Assembly: GCF_002286775.1 (NCBI RefSeq)
Contig: NZ_NSGJ01000001.1
Coordinates: forward strand, 212,543-276,542
Source: Myroides sp. N17-2
GTDB taxonomy: Bacteria > Bacteroidota > Bacteroidia > Flavobacteriales > Flavobacteriaceae
Direction of reading: 5' to 3'
Length of the DNA: 64,000 nt
Positions 37,658 to 46,839 of the stretch are shown piece by piece (position 1 is the first letter of the stretch; each line of letters begins with the position of its first letter). The notes under the pieces are model-generated. The model was not told the DNA's origin, did no database searches, and saw nothing but the letters and a program-made list of their open reading frames with translations. The position numbers and the translations under genes are program-made.

Positions 37658-38122
37658 CTAATTAAATAATTTTGCCACTTCAATATTTACTGCCTCTAAG
37701 AACATTTGATCGACAGAATTAAAAGCCTTGATTGTATTCGAATCAATGTCTATTTGTCCAATATTAACTCCATTTACAAAAAGTGGAACTACTATTTCAG
37801 ATTTGACTGTAATACTACATGCTATATAATTATCCTGAGCTGTTACATCATCTACTAAAAAGGTTTCATTACTTACAGCTACCTGTCCACAGATCCCCTT
37901 CCCAAAAGGGATAACAGTATGATCAGTCACAGGACCAGAGTATGGACCTAAATGTAGTACTTTCTCCTCAGGAACAGCGAAGTAGAATCCAACCCAGTCA
38001 TAGTATGATATCTTTTCATTCAGAAGAACACAAATATTCTTTAATTTTTCATCTTTACTAAGCTCAATAGAGCCAACTATTTCTTTTACCTCTATTAGAA
38101 GTTTTTGATATGTGTCATTCAT
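37658..38122 (-). CDS. GAF-domain protein, probable free methionine-(R)-sulfoxide reductase
   Basis: A single GAF domain of 154 residues from the ATG at 38122. The blocks YYDWVGFYFAV, LHLGPYSGPV, GKGICGQVAVSN, NYIACSITVKSEIVVPL and NVNIG/QIDIDS match the fRMsr (YebR) family, which reduces free methionine-R-sulfoxide using cysteines in the pocket. The Cys residues in GICG and IACS are kept. A longer frame reaches 38170, but the promoter element TATATTTG (38152-38145) lies inside it, so the shorter start is right. Confidence 0.88.
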   Translation of the reverse strand: MNDTYQKLLIEVKEIVGSIELSKDEKLKNICVLLNEKISYYDWVGFYFAVPEEKVLHLGPYSGPVTDHTVIPFGKGICGQVAVSNETFLVDDVTAQDNYIACSITVKSEIVVPLFVNGVNIGQIDIDSNTIKAFNSVDQMFLEAVNIEVAKLFN

Positions 38123-38144
38123 GTTGGTTATGTTTAAAGTAAAA

Positions 38145-38152
38145 CAAATATA
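38145..38152 (-). promoter_or_regulatory. -7 element of the fRMsr-type gene
   Basis: TATATTTG on the minus strand fits TAnnTTTG and lies 22 bp before the ATG at 38122, which supports that start. Confidence 0.55.
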
Positions 38153-38344
38153 ATAATCCAACACACACATCAGAGATATTTAACTAGATTATTCAAAGTA
38201 CATAATCTAAAAAGGTATAAAAACAAAAAAGCATTAGAACTCACCCCTAATGCTTTTTTCAAACAACAATATGTAATTTTGTAGCCAAACTCACAAACCA
38301 CAAAATAAAATTAATCTTTTTTATAGCAATTTTTTTATTCCTTA

Positions 38345-38764
38345 TTATATCTGTTTAATGAGGTATTTTATCAAATCTGTACTAGTAAGCATCCCTACCA
38401 ACAAATCTCCCTCCATAACAGGTAATGATCTAAATCCTTTTGCGATAATTATTTCTGCTGCTTCCTTAATAGTACATTCTGCCTGTACCGTCACAACATT
38501 TTTAATCATCACTTGTTCTATTGAGAACATATTATAAACAGTGGTATCAATAATTTCATCATTATCTCCCCCTGTTTCTGCTAAACTTATTCTAATTAAA
38601 TCAGTGTAACTTAAAATCCCGACTAACTTACCTCCTGACACAACAGGCAAATGTTTAATATTAAACTCTTTGAATAGTTTTTCAGCATTTGCCAAAGAAT
38701 CAGTCAAACTTAATTTGACGATTTTTGAAGCCATAATACTAGAAACTTGAACATTCTGTCCCAT
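38345..38764 (-). CDS. CBS-domain pair protein
   Basis: From the ATG at 38764 this is 139 residues. Two CBS motifs are seen: VSSIMASKIVKLSLTDSL to GILSYTDLI, and VEQVM-like IEQVMIKNVVTVQAECTI to GMLTSTDLI. Stand-alone CBS pairs bind adenosyl nucleotides and act as sensors. An acidic loop (ETGGDNDEIID) joins the motifs. The open frame extends to 38803, but the promoter element TACATTTG lies in that part. The partner it regulates is not evident. Confidence 0.88.
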   Translation of the reverse strand: MGQNVQVSSIMASKIVKLSLTDSLANAEKLFKEFNIKHLPVVSGGKLVGILSYTDLIRISLAETGGDNDEIIDTTVYNMFSIEQVMIKNVVTVQAECTIKEAAEIIIAKGFRSLPVMEGDLLVGMLTSTDLIKYLIKQI

Positions 38765-38786
38765 ATCATAACTCTTTTTGTTAGTA

Positions 38787-38794
38787 CAAATGTA
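38787..38794 (-). promoter_or_regulatory. -7 element of the CBS-domain gene
   Basis: TACATTTG on the minus strand, 22 bp before the ATG at 38764, supports the shorter start. Confidence 0.55.
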
Positions 38795-38803
38795 CCCTAT
38801 CAC

Positions 38804-39440
38804 TATTTCTAAAAATATGATATTTATCAGATTTTATATTTTTATTCTTTCTACTATAAAATACAGCAATATTATTCCCTAAAATCTTTTCAAACTCAGA
38901 GATACAAAACGATTCAGTACAATACATAAATTCACAAACTTTTATTCACTAAAAAAAACACCTTTAGTATGTGATGGTCTCCAAATTTTAAAATTATTTT
39001 TTCTGTTTTACACTTATATCAAGTAGAAAATTTAAAATTAAACATCTCTAAATAATGCTTTTTCATACAAATACTTCCTTTTAGATAGCTTAACACATCT
39101 CCAAACTACTTTTTTAAATATTTTTTTTTTAGACATAAAAAACACAAGTAACTGATAAAGTGATGATTACCAAAAACAATCAAATAACACTGTATACATA
39201 AAACACCCCTTAATCCCAGTGAATACCAATGTTAGTGCTTGATCCTAGGACACTTCCAGGACAATACTAGGACAATAGTAGGGTAAACAAGGATTTTGCC
39301 CAACAATACTCATTGTATTCTTCCGCTATTCTCCTTCTACCCAATATCAGTTTTTTAAACATCCTACTAAAGGATATAGTGACAGGAAGCACTCTTTGTC
39401 TTTTGCTTCTTAAAACAAAAGAAGTAAAGTTCTTAAAAAC
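38804..39440. other. Gene-free stretch with periodic repeat
   Basis: About 640 bp with no credible frame. The left part is AT-rich; the right part holds the second copy of the 11-nt periodic repeat. I see no RNA gene here apart from the tRNA further right. Confidence 0.5.
39246..39348. repeat. 11-nt periodic repeat, copy 2
   Basis: Units start every 11 nt at 39246, 39257, 39268 and 39279 (TAGGACACTTC, CAGGACAATAC, TAGGACAATAG, TAGGGTAAACA). After a spacer, units start at 39316, 39327 and 39338 (TATTCTTCCGC, TATTCTCCTTC, TACCCAATATC). Order, period and spacer length match 12859-12950. Confidence 0.7.
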
Positions 39441-39474
39441 AAAAAACGCTACTACCTAGTAAAAGGTAATAGCG
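39441..39474 (-). terminator. Terminator after tRNA-Arg
   Basis: CGCTACTACCT and AGGTAATAGCG pair around AGTAAA (one mismatch). On the minus strand T residues follow. It ends the yqeY-tRNA unit. Confidence 0.75.
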
Positions 39475-39485
39475 CATATATTTTG

Positions 39486-39559
39486 CGTCCGCGGGAGGGT
39501 TCGAACCCCCAACCCTCAGAGCCGAAATCTGATATTCTATCCAGTTGAACTACACGGAC
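39486..39559 (-). tRNA. tRNA-Arg (TCG)
   Basis: A 74-nt cloverleaf on the minus strand. The acceptor GTCCGTG pairs with CGCGGAC (one G-U pair), and the anticodon loop TTTCGGC gives anticodon TCG. The T arm GGGGG-TTCGAAC-CCTCC has minor mismatch, and the discriminator base is G. CCA is not encoded. It lies 10 bp after the yqeY stop on the same strand, so it is probably cotranscribed. Confidence 0.92.
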
Positions 39560-39569
39560 AATAAATCAC

Positions 39570-40022
39570 TTATTTAGACAATAGTGACTTTACTACAGAT
39601 GAGATTGTTTTACCATCAGCTTTACCAGCTAATTCTTTAGATGCTAGTCCCATCACTTGTCCCATAGAAGACATGCCATTAAAACCACCATTACTAATTA
39701 TCTCACCTACTATTTTTTGAACTTCTTCTTCTGATAATTGTGCAGGCAAATATTGTTCGATGATTGCAGCTTGAGCTATTTCTGGTTCAGCTAAATCATT
39801 TCTACCTTGCTCTGAAAAAATATTCGCACTATCTTTTCTTTGCTTCACTAATTTTTGAAGAATTTTAATCTCTTCCTCTTCAGTAAGATCAGTTTGTGCT
39901 CCTGATTGAGTTTGAGCTAGTAATAACTCAGACTTTACTGCTCTTAATGCTTCTAAAGCTACTGTATCCTTCGCTTTCATTGCATTTTTTATAGCATCCA
40001 TTATCTTTGATTGTAAACTCAT
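39570..40022 (-). CDS. GatB/YqeY domain protein
   Basis: A 150-residue protein of the YqeY family, related to the tail domain of the amidotransferase subunit GatB. Motifs are SLQSKIMDAIKNAMKAKD at the start, ALRAVKSELLLAQ, KQRKDSANIFSEQGRNDLA and MGQVMGLASKELAGKADGK at the end. Its role in tRNA-linked metabolism is unclear. The start at 40022 is chosen because a TATATTTG promoter element (40051-40044) overlaps the alternative start at 40046. It follows the ftsZ terminator and precedes tRNA-Arg. Confidence 0.9.
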   Translation of the reverse strand: MSLQSKIMDAIKNAMKAKDTVALEALRAVKSELLLAQTQSGAQTDLTEEEEIKILQKLVKQRKDSANIFSEQGRNDLAEPEIAQAAIIEQYLPAQLSEEEVQKIVGEIISNGGFNGMSSMGQVMGLASKELAGKADGKTISSVVKSLLSK

Positions 40023-40043
40023 ATCAAATATTTTTATTTTCTG

Positions 40044-40051
40044 CAAATATA
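40044..40051 (-). promoter_or_regulatory. -7 element of yqeY
   Basis: TATATTTG on the minus strand lies directly after the T-run of the ftsZ terminator and 21 bp before the yqeY ATG. Confidence 0.55.
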
Positions 40052-40052
40052 T

Positions 40053-40084
40053 AAAAAAGCCCGAAAAACTACGTTTTTCGGGCT
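40053..40084 (-). terminator. Terminator of the dcw cluster (after ftsZ)
   Basis: The perfect 12-bp stem AGCCCGAAAAAC / GTTTTTCGGGCT has a three-base loop. On the minus strand it is followed by a T-run. It closes the mraZ-ftsZ transcription unit. Confidence 0.92.
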
Positions 40085-40107
40085 CTATATCTTTAGTTAA
40101 AATATAA

Positions 40108-42165
40108 CTAATCTACATTATCATGTAAATATGAATTATTAGATCTCAACTGACCGTCATTATTACTGTCTAATCCAAAAGAAATACGAGACTTATTATT
40201 CGTATCCTCAGCTTCACGTAAATCAACCCCACTTCTTTTGTATGCAGGCTCACGTTCTAATTCTGACAATTGACTATTCGTATTGTTGAACTTGTAATTA
40301 AACTCTTTCATTTTCTTTCTACGTTCAGCAGCACGACTTTTTAAAGTAAACTCTTCGATGCTCATCTCAATAGGATTCACTTCATCTAAGTCTTCTTCTT
40401 CTATTGTACTAACAGTTGCTTCAACTACTGGTGTAATCTCCTCCGATTTAATAGAGAACTTAAATTCATCCTCTATAGCATCTTGGTGTTTATTAACTGG
40501 TTTTGCTGCTGCTAATTCACTCTCTTTATCTGTATAATCCTCTAAAGAGAACATAATCACTTCTTCTTTAGGTGTGCTTACATTATGAGCTACTTTCGTC
40601 TCATAAGCGTATGTTTCTTGTGCTTTTGACTCTACTACTTCCTCTTCCAGATGATATACTACAGGAGCACTTACTGGTATATGCTGAGAAACTTGATTTT
40701 CTACCTGTCTTGCAACATTTGCAATAACAAACTCAGGATCAACTACATTAATATCGCGAATATCTTTAGTTTTAGCTAAAAACTGTTCTTCTGAGATATT
40801 AGTATTTTTTTTTACTTCCTCTGCAGGTGTAACAATCTCAAAAAACACATCTAATCCATTAGCTTCACTAGCTTTCTCTGTAGTCTCAGCTGTAGGGCTT
40901 ATATAAAATCCACCATCATCAATAGGATCCATATCATCTCCTTCATTATACCCTTCGTCATCAAAATCTTCTAATTGATGTACAGTTATCTTTTCAGTCT
41001 CAGCAACTACTTCTTCTGGAGAAGTAATAACTGTAGATGCTTTTGATAACGGTTCATCTGGAGAAGAATATCCGAAAGATTCAACAGTCGTAGTTTGTAA
41101 TAGATTGTGCTCGATTTTTTGATCACCTTCTAATACATGAATAATTCTATTTGGTTCACCAGTAGTAACAATATTCTTTTGTTGTTCAATATTAAAACCT
41201 GTTGCAATAATAGTTACTGAGATAGCATCTCCTAAAGACTCATCTTCACCAACCCCCATAATGATATTAGCATTATGTCCTGCTTCAGTCTGGATATGAT
41301 CATTGATCTCACCAATCTCATCGATTGTGATTTCGTTTACACCTGAAACAATTAACAACAATACATTCTTAGCACCACTAATCTTATTATCGTTTAGCAA
41401 TGGAGAATCTAATGCATCTACAATAGCTGCCTTAGCTCTAGTCTCACCAGAAGCTGTAGCAGATCCCATTATAGCTGTACCACTATCAGATAATACTGTC
41501 TTAGCATCTTTTAAGTCAATATTCTGAGTATAGTGGTGTGTAATAACTTCCGCTATCCCACGCGCTGCAGTAGATAAGACTTCATCGGCTTTGGAGAAAC
41601 CGGCTTTGAAACCTAAATTACCATATACTTCACGTAACTTATTATTATTGATAACAACTAATGAATCAACTTGCTTACGCAAACGCTCTACACCTTTTAA
41701 AGCTTGGTCTTGTCTAACTTTTCCTTCAAACTGGAAAGGAATAGTCACAATACCTACTGTAAGGATATCACGTTCTTTAGATAACTGAGCGATAACTGGA
41801 GCAGCACCTGTTCCGGTACCACCACCCATACCTGCTGTGATAAATACCATTTTAGTATTTGTATCAAGCATTTTCTCAATTTCCTCTATACTTTCTAAAG
41901 CAGACTGCTGGCCTACTTCTGGATTAGCTCCTGCTCCTAGTCCTTCAGTAAGATTTACACCTAGCTGAATCTTAGTAGGAACTGCACTATTTTCTAATGC
42001 TTGAGAGTCAGTATTACACACTATAAAATCAACACCTTTTATCCCTTGTTGGAACATGTGATTAATAGCGTTACTTCCACCGCCCCCTACACCTATTACT
42101 TTGATAACGTTTGATTGATTTTTAGGTAAATCAAACTTTATTCCTCCAAAATCTGTATTCTCCAT
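40108..42165 (-). CDS. ftsZ: Cell division protein FtsZ
   Basis: The tubulin-like GTPase that forms the division ring. The nucleotide motifs are GVGGGGSNAINHMF and the tubulin signature GGGTGTGAAPVIA. The globular part ends near residue 330. It is followed by an unusually long, Glu-rich linker of about 300 residues and the C-terminal peptide LRSNNSYLHDNVD, as seen in Bacteroidota. I choose the ATG at 42165 (MENTDFGGIKFDLP); the open frame to 42195 would overlap ftsA by 17 bp. It is the last gene of the dcw cluster, before a strong terminator. Confidence 0.98.
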   Translation of the reverse strand: MENTDFGGIKFDLPKNQSNVIKVIGVGGGGSNAINHMFQQGIKGVDFIVCNTDSQALENSAVPTKIQLGVNLTEGLGAGANPEVGQQSALESIEEIEKMLDTNTKMVFITAGMGGGTGTGAAPVIAQLSKERDILTVGIVTIPFQFEGKVRQDQALKGVERLRKQVDSLVVINNNKLREVYGNLGFKAGFSKADEVLSTAARGIAEVITHHYTQNIDLKDAKTVLSDSGTAIMGSATASGETRAKAAIVDALDSPLLNDNKISGAKNVLLLIVSGVNEITIDEIGEINDHIQTEAGHNANIIMGVGEDESLGDAISVTIIATGFNIEQQKNIVTTGEPNRIIHVLEGDQKIEHNLLQTTTVESFGYSSPDEPLSKASTVITSPEEVVAETEKITVHQLEDFDDEGYNEGDDMDPIDDGGFYISPTAETTEKASEANGLDVFFEIVTPAEEVKKNTNISEEQFLAKTKDIRDINVVDPEFVIANVARQVENQVSQHIPVSAPVVYHLEEEVVESKAQETYAYETKVAHNVSTPKEEVIMFSLEDYTDKESELAAAKPVNKHQDAIEDEFKFSIKSEEITPVVEATVSTIEEEDLDEVNPIEMSIEEFTLKSRAAERRKKMKEFNYKFNNTNSQLSELEREPAYKRSGVDLREAEDTNNKSRISFGLDSNNDGQLRSNNSYLHDNVD

Positions 42166-42178
42166 ATACGTAGCCTTT

Positions 42179-43612
42179 TTATTCTTGCTTTTCAATAAAA
42201 TCTTTTATTTTTCTAAAAAAAGTACCAAAGAAATTTGATTCAAATTTTTCCGCTGTTGGCGATCTGAATTCAGTTGCTTTTGGTGCTTCAGAAACATTAG
42301 TTTTCTCATTGCTAATAGTTTCTTCTGGATCATGTGACACGGTTGAATCTTGTGTCACAGGTTCTGTGCGATTAACTACAGGAACCACCACTTCTGGAGC
42401 TTTAGTCTCTTTTACTATCTCAGCGATAGATACTGCTCCTTTAAATTGATGTCTTTCGCTTTCCATCACTAATCCTACAGCTGTAGCATATAGTGGGCTA
42501 GAAATCTCTAAACTTGAATCACCTGCTAAATGCTCATTAGGATATCCTATACGAGTATCTATACCAGTGATATATTCTACTAATTGCTTGATGTGTTTTA
42601 ACTCAGAGCCTCCTCCTGTTAATACAATACCAGCTATCAATTTCTTCTGTGGATTCTCATATCCATAACTCTTAATTTCAGAGAATACTAATTGAATAAT
42701 CTCTTCTACACGAGCATGAATAATCTTTGACAAATTCTTTAAAGATATTTCCTTAGGCTCTTTCCCTCTTAATCCAGGTATAGATACTATCTCATTATCT
42801 TTATTCTCACCAGGCCATGCAGAACCAAACTTAACTTTAAGAATCTCTGCCTGACGCTCGATGATAGAACATCCTTCTTTAATATCCTCTGTGATAACAT
42901 TACCTCCGAATGGTACTACAGCTGTATGACGAATAATTCCATCTTTAAAAATTGCCAAATCAGTTGTACCACCTCCTATATCAATAAGCGCTACTCCTGC
43001 TTCTTTTTCTTCTTGACTTAAAACAGCTTCTGCCGATGCTAAAGGCTCTAAGGTGATCCCCGAAAGCTCTAATCCAGCATCTTTAATACATCTACCAGCA
43101 TTCTTAATTAATGCTGCCTGACCTACTACTACATGAAATACTGCTTCTAATCTACTTCCATACATCCCAATAGGCTCCTTAATACCAGGTTCCCCATCGA
43201 TCTTGAATTCTTGTGGAAGTACATGTATAATTTCTTCACCTGGAAGCATACTTAGCTTTTGGACTTGAGTAATTAATTGCTCAATATCTTTATCGCCGAT
43301 TACTTCATCAGGATTATCTCTACTTATGTAATCACTATGTTGAATACTTCGGATGTGTTGTCCTGCTATACCCACCACGACATTCTTAATCTTATATCCT
43401 GCAGCAGACTCAGCATCTGTCACAGCATTCTGAATAGACTGAATAGTCTGTGTTATATTATTAACCACACCTCTTTTTACTCCTAGACTTTTAGCTTTAC
43501 CTAATCCTAAAATTTCTAGTTTACCGTATTCGTTCTTCTTTCCAATCATTGCGACAATCTTAGTTGTCCCAATGTCTAAACCTACAGCTATATTTTCTTT
43601 TTCCATACTCAT
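42179..43612 (-). CDS. ftsA: Cell division protein FtsA
   Basis: An actin-like ATPase that ties FtsZ filaments to the membrane. Phosphate loops are VGLDIGTTKIVAMIG and ALIDIGGGTTDLAIF, and an adenosine motif is GIVLTGGGSELK. After a variable linker (about 395-455) the C-terminus FFGTFFRKIKDFIEKQE is an amphipathic membrane-targeting helix. The length of 477 is normal for flavobacteria. It starts 4 bp after ftsQ and ends 13 bp before ftsZ. Confidence 0.97.
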   Translation of the reverse strand: MSMEKENIAVGLDIGTTKIVAMIGKKNEYGKLEILGLGKAKSLGVKRGVVNNITQTIQSIQNAVTDAESAAGYKIKNVVVGIAGQHIRSIQHSDYISRDNPDEVIGDKDIEQLITQVQKLSMLPGEEIIHVLPQEFKIDGEPGIKEPIGMYGSRLEAVFHVVVGQAALIKNAGRCIKDAGLELSGITLEPLASAEAVLSQEEKEAGVALIDIGGGTTDLAIFKDGIIRHTAVVPFGGNVITEDIKEGCSIIERQAEILKVKFGSAWPGENKDNEIVSIPGLRGKEPKEISLKNLSKIIHARVEEIIQLVFSEIKSYGYENPQKKLIAGIVLTGGGSELKHIKQLVEYITGIDTRIGYPNEHLAGDSSLEISSPLYATAVGLVMESERHQFKGAVSIAEIVKETKAPEVVVPVVNRTEPVTQDSTVSHDPEETISNEKTNVSEAPKATEFRSPTAEKFESNFFGTFFRKIKDFIEKQE

Positions 43613-43616
43613 TTTT

Positions 43617-44354
43617 CTATTTAGTGCATACCACTTGCTGGGTAAACTTAAGGTTTATGTACTTGTACACATCTTGCTCTATATTCGATCTTCTCAAATA
43701 CTGTACAAAAGCCTTGTAATTCTGTAGCTTTAATTCTTTCTCGTCAAACCCACCAAAAAGAATATCAAAGCGATTAGTACGACTCACTAACATTAAAGTT
43801 CCCTTAGGTTCTATTATAATACCAGTTATATCTTCTTTTAAAAAATCGTCCTTGTTTATTAACTCAAGTATTTCCTTGATTTCTCTCTCATTATTCGCTT
43901 TCACTGTCCCTTGCACCATTGGGACTCTGTCCGAGAAATTTGATGACAATGGCATCTTCTTTCCTAATTCATCAAGATAGTAATTTTTATCACCGTCTAC
44001 GACTCTTCCTATTGCTTTTTTTTGCCAAATATCAACGATTAACTTATTATCTACTGTCAAATAAACATCTGCATTTCTGATTAATTCATTTTTCAGTACA
44101 TTTTTCTCTAGATTATTCAAATCTAAAACACTTCTATTAATCTCGGAAATTTTTGGAAATTTATTTTTAACCAAATTGCGAATTTCTTCAGTAGTTACGA
44201 AGTGTTCTTCACTTTCTTTAAAAACAACACTGATACCCGACACTTCCCTTTCATTACTACGTTTATTTGTAAAAGAATATAAAAACAGTAACAATCCACA
44301 TATAAGCAATATGCGAACATCTGACCATTTTATACTTTTAAACAACTTTTTCAC
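43617..44354 (-). CDS. ftsQ: Cell division protein FtsQ
   Basis: A single-pass divisome protein. A short cytoplasmic N-terminus leads to one transmembrane helix (VRILLICGLLLFLYSF, residues about 13-28). A periplasmic POTRA-like region (VSGISVVFKESEEHFVTTEE) and a beta domain follow. FtsQ bridges FtsL/FtsB and the synthase. Sequence is poorly conserved, so the call rests on topology plus place between murC and ftsA, the standard position. The gene is 17 bp after murC and 4 bp before ftsA. Confidence 0.92.
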   Translation of the reverse strand: MKKLFKSIKWSDVRILLICGLLLFLYSFTNKRSNEREVSGISVVFKESEEHFVTTEEIRNLVKNKFPKISEINRSVLDLNNLEKNVLKNELIRNADVYLTVDNKLIVDIWQKKAIGRVVDGDKNYYLDELGKKMPLSSNFSDRVPMVQGTVKANNEREIKEILELINKDDFLKEDITGIIIEPKGTLMLVSRTNRFDILFGGFDEKELKLQNYKAFVQYLRRSNIEQDVYKYINLKFTQQVVCTK

Positions 44355-44371
44355 GTCTTAATCTTTATAGT

Positions 44372-45715
44372 TTATTCCAATCCTTTTTTTATATCCTCTA
44401 CCATTTCTCCTAAATCACCCGCTCCTATCGTTAATACTAACTCAGCATTCGATGCTTTTAAATAAGAAACTAATTCTTCCTTCTGTAGAACGACCTTAAC
44501 TTTAGAAGTAACTCCTTCTAGCAATGCTGCTGATGTAACTCCCTCAATAGGCAATTCTCTAGCAGGGTAAATATCTAGAAGAACTACATGCTCAAAAGTA
44601 GATAGCGCTGAAGCAAACTCATTCATAAAGTCTTTCGTACGACTGTATAAATGCGGTTGAAATACTGCCACCACCTTTTTATCTCCATATAACTCATGCA
44701 CAGCTTGGCTTACAGCTAAAATCTCTGTAGGATGATGTGCATAATCATCTATATAGATAAAGTTATCTCTTCTTATCTTATAAGAGAAACGTCTTCTAAC
44801 CCCCTGAAAACTCTCTAATCCTTCAACTAGTACTTTTGGATCTACTCCATACGTATATGCCATAGCAAAAGCAACTAAAGCATTAGATAGATTATGTCTT
44901 CCTGGCAATCCAAAACGAACATTTACAATGCTTTCTTTTGGTGTTATTATATCAAAGATATACCAACCGTTATCTATACGAATATTCTCAATCTTATAAC
45001 TACAGTCTTCTCCGAATCCAACTTTGATACCATCTAAGTCTACACATTCAGTTTTAAAGAACTTCGTTTTATCTTCTACTTTATTAGCAAAATCATTAAA
45101 TGCAACTAACATCTCCTCTGCTGTACCAAAGATATCAAGATGGTCAGCCTCTGTAGAAGTAATACATGCTGTATCAGGATACAATCTTAAGAATGAACGA
45201 TCAAACTCATCAGCTTCCACTACTGTAACAGTAGTACCACTTCCAATTAAATTCGTCTGATAATTCTCAACTACTCCACCAACGAATGCAGTAACATCAA
45301 CTTTCGCTTGAAACAACAAGTGTCCTAGAATACTAGTTGTAGTCGTTTTACCATGTGTACCAGCAACTGCAAAGCAATAGGTATCTTTCGTTATTAATCC
45401 TAAAACCTCAGAACGTTTACGAATATCAAACCCTTCATTTATATAATAATTCCATTCACTATGTGATTTTGGAATGGCAGGAGTTACTACCACTAAGGTT
45501 GTCTCCCTATCTTTATATACCGCATCAACTAGGTCAAGATTATCCTCAAAGTGTATATCAATACCTGCTTCTACTAATTCATCTGTTAACTGAGTAGGCG
45601 TTTTATCATATCCACCAACATTTTTGCCTAAAAATTTAAAATAACGAGCCAAGGCACTCATACCGATACCACCTATACCTATAAAAAAAACGCTCTTTAT
45701 CTTATTTAATTCCAT
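44372..45715 (-). CDS. murC: UDP-N-acetylmuramate-L-alanine ligase MurC
   Basis: Adds L-Ala to UDP-MurNAc in peptidoglycan synthesis. It has an N-terminal Rossmann-like domain (VFFIGIGGIGMSALARYF), the Mur-ligase P-loop AGTHGKTTTTSILGHL, the central motif EADEFDRSFL and the C-terminal domain with DDYAHHPTEILAV. The length of 447 is usual. It is 2 bp downstream of murG in the dcw cluster. Confidence 0.97.
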   Translation of the reverse strand: MELNKIKSVFFIGIGGIGMSALARYFKFLGKNVGGYDKTPTQLTDELVEAGIDIHFEDNLDLVDAVYKDRETTLVVVTPAIPKSHSEWNYYINEGFDIRKRSEVLGLITKDTYCFAVAGTHGKTTTTSILGHLLFQAKVDVTAFVGGVVENYQTNLIGSGTTVTVVEADEFDRSFLRLYPDTACITSTEADHLDIFGTAEEMLVAFNDFANKVEDKTKFFKTECVDLDGIKVGFGEDCSYKIENIRIDNGWYIFDIITPKESIVNVRFGLPGRHNLSNALVAFAMAYTYGVDPKVLVEGLESFQGVRRRFSYKIRRDNFIYIDDYAHHPTEILAVSQAVHELYGDKKVVAVFQPHLYSRTKDFMNEFASALSTFEHVVLLDIYPARELPIEGVTSAALLEGVTSKVKVVLQKEELVSYLKASNAELVLTIGAGDLGEMVEDIKKGLE

Positions 45716-45717
45716 AA

Positions 45718-46815
45718 CTATTTCTTCATTATTGCTTCTACTTGATCTACAATATCACTTGTTGCATTTGGCAACGCTAACCTTCTAAAGTTAGCTCCTA
45801 GTTTCATCTGTAAATCTTTATTCTCTACTAACGCACTAAACGTTGATAGAAACTTTTCTTTTAATTCAGCTTCTTTTATTAATATAGCCCCCTCTTCATT
45901 CACAATGCTCATCGCATTTTTCGTCTGATGATCTTCAGCAACATTAGGAGAAGGGATAAATATCACTGGTTTTCCCACTAATGCTAACTCAGAAATAGAA
46001 GAAGCTCCTGCTCTAGAGATAACATAATCTGCTATACCATATGCTAGATTCATCTTTTCAATAAAAGCAAATACTCGTACATCTTCTGTCTGATACTTTT
46101 TATACTCATCGTAATAAAGTTTTCCACACTGCCAGATTACCTGAATATTCTTTCTTCTAATCTCTTCTAAATTATCTTCTATTAATTGATTTATTCTACG
46201 TGCTCCTAGACTTCCACCTAATACTAAAAGGATAGGTCTATTCATATCTAATCCGAAAGAAAGAATCCCTTCTTCTTTATTAGAACCCACATTCAATAAA
46301 TCACTTCTCACAGGATTACCTGTTTTTATAATCTTTGACTCTGGAAAGAATCTTCCCAAATTGTCATAAGCTACACATATCTTATTTGCCTTCTTTCCTA
46401 ACAACTTATTGGTTATTCCTGGAAAAGAGTTTTGTTCTTGTATTAGGGTTGGTATTCCTTTTCCTGCTGCTACTTTTACAACAGCTCCACTCGCAAATCC
46501 ACCTGTTCCAATAACAACATCTGGCTTAAACTTCTTAATTATTTTACTAGACTTCCATAAACTACTTATAAGCTTAAAAGGAAATGCTAAGTTGTCAACA
46601 GTTAGCTTTCTTTGGATACCTGATATCCACAATCCTTCAATCTTATATCCAGCTTGTGGAACCTTCTGCATCTCCATCTTATTCTCTGCACCTACGAATA
46701 AAATCTCTGCATCAGGATATCTACTCTTTATTTCATTTGCAATGGCTATCGCAGGATATATATGTCCTCCTGTACCTCCTCCACTTAATATAATTCTTGG
46801 TGCGCGATTCATCAA
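45718..46815 (-). CDS. murG: Lipid II synthase MurG (GlcNAc transferase)
   Basis: Transfers GlcNAc from UDP-GlcNAc to lipid I on the inner face of the membrane. The GT-B fold shows [18 protein letters not shown] at the N-terminus, [26 protein letters not shown] and the donor-site block [20 protein letters not shown] length of 365 residues is standard. It starts 24 bp after ftsW and ends 2 bp before murC. Confidence 0.97.
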   Translation of the reverse strand: MMNRAPRIILSGGGTGGHIYPAIAIANEIKSRYPDAEILFVGAENKMEMQKVPQAGYKIEGLWISGIQRKLTVDNLAFPFKLISSLWKSSKIIKKFKPDVVIGTGGFASGAVVKVAAGKGIPTLIQEQNSFPGITNKLLGKKANKICVAYDNLGRFFPESKIIKTGNPVRSDLLNVGSNKEEGILSFGLDMNRPILLVLGGSLGARRINQLIEDNLEEIRRKNIQVIWQCGKLYYDEYKKYQTEDVRVFAFIEKMNLAYGIADYVISRAGASSISELALVGKPVIFIPSPNVAEDHQTKNAMSIVNEEGAILIKEAELKEKFLSTFSALVENKDLQMKLGANFRRLALPNATSDIVDQVEAIMKK

Positions 46816-46839
46816 TTTACTATCTTTAATCCTAAATTA

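Noticed and set aside
41303..41527. Plus-strand frame opposite ftsZ
   Set aside because: It is a shadow of the conserved FtsZ GTPase core.
45355..45597. Plus-strand frame rich in Gln/Leu/Tyr opposite murC
   Set aside because: It lies fully within the conserved murC coding sequence and has no start context or family features.
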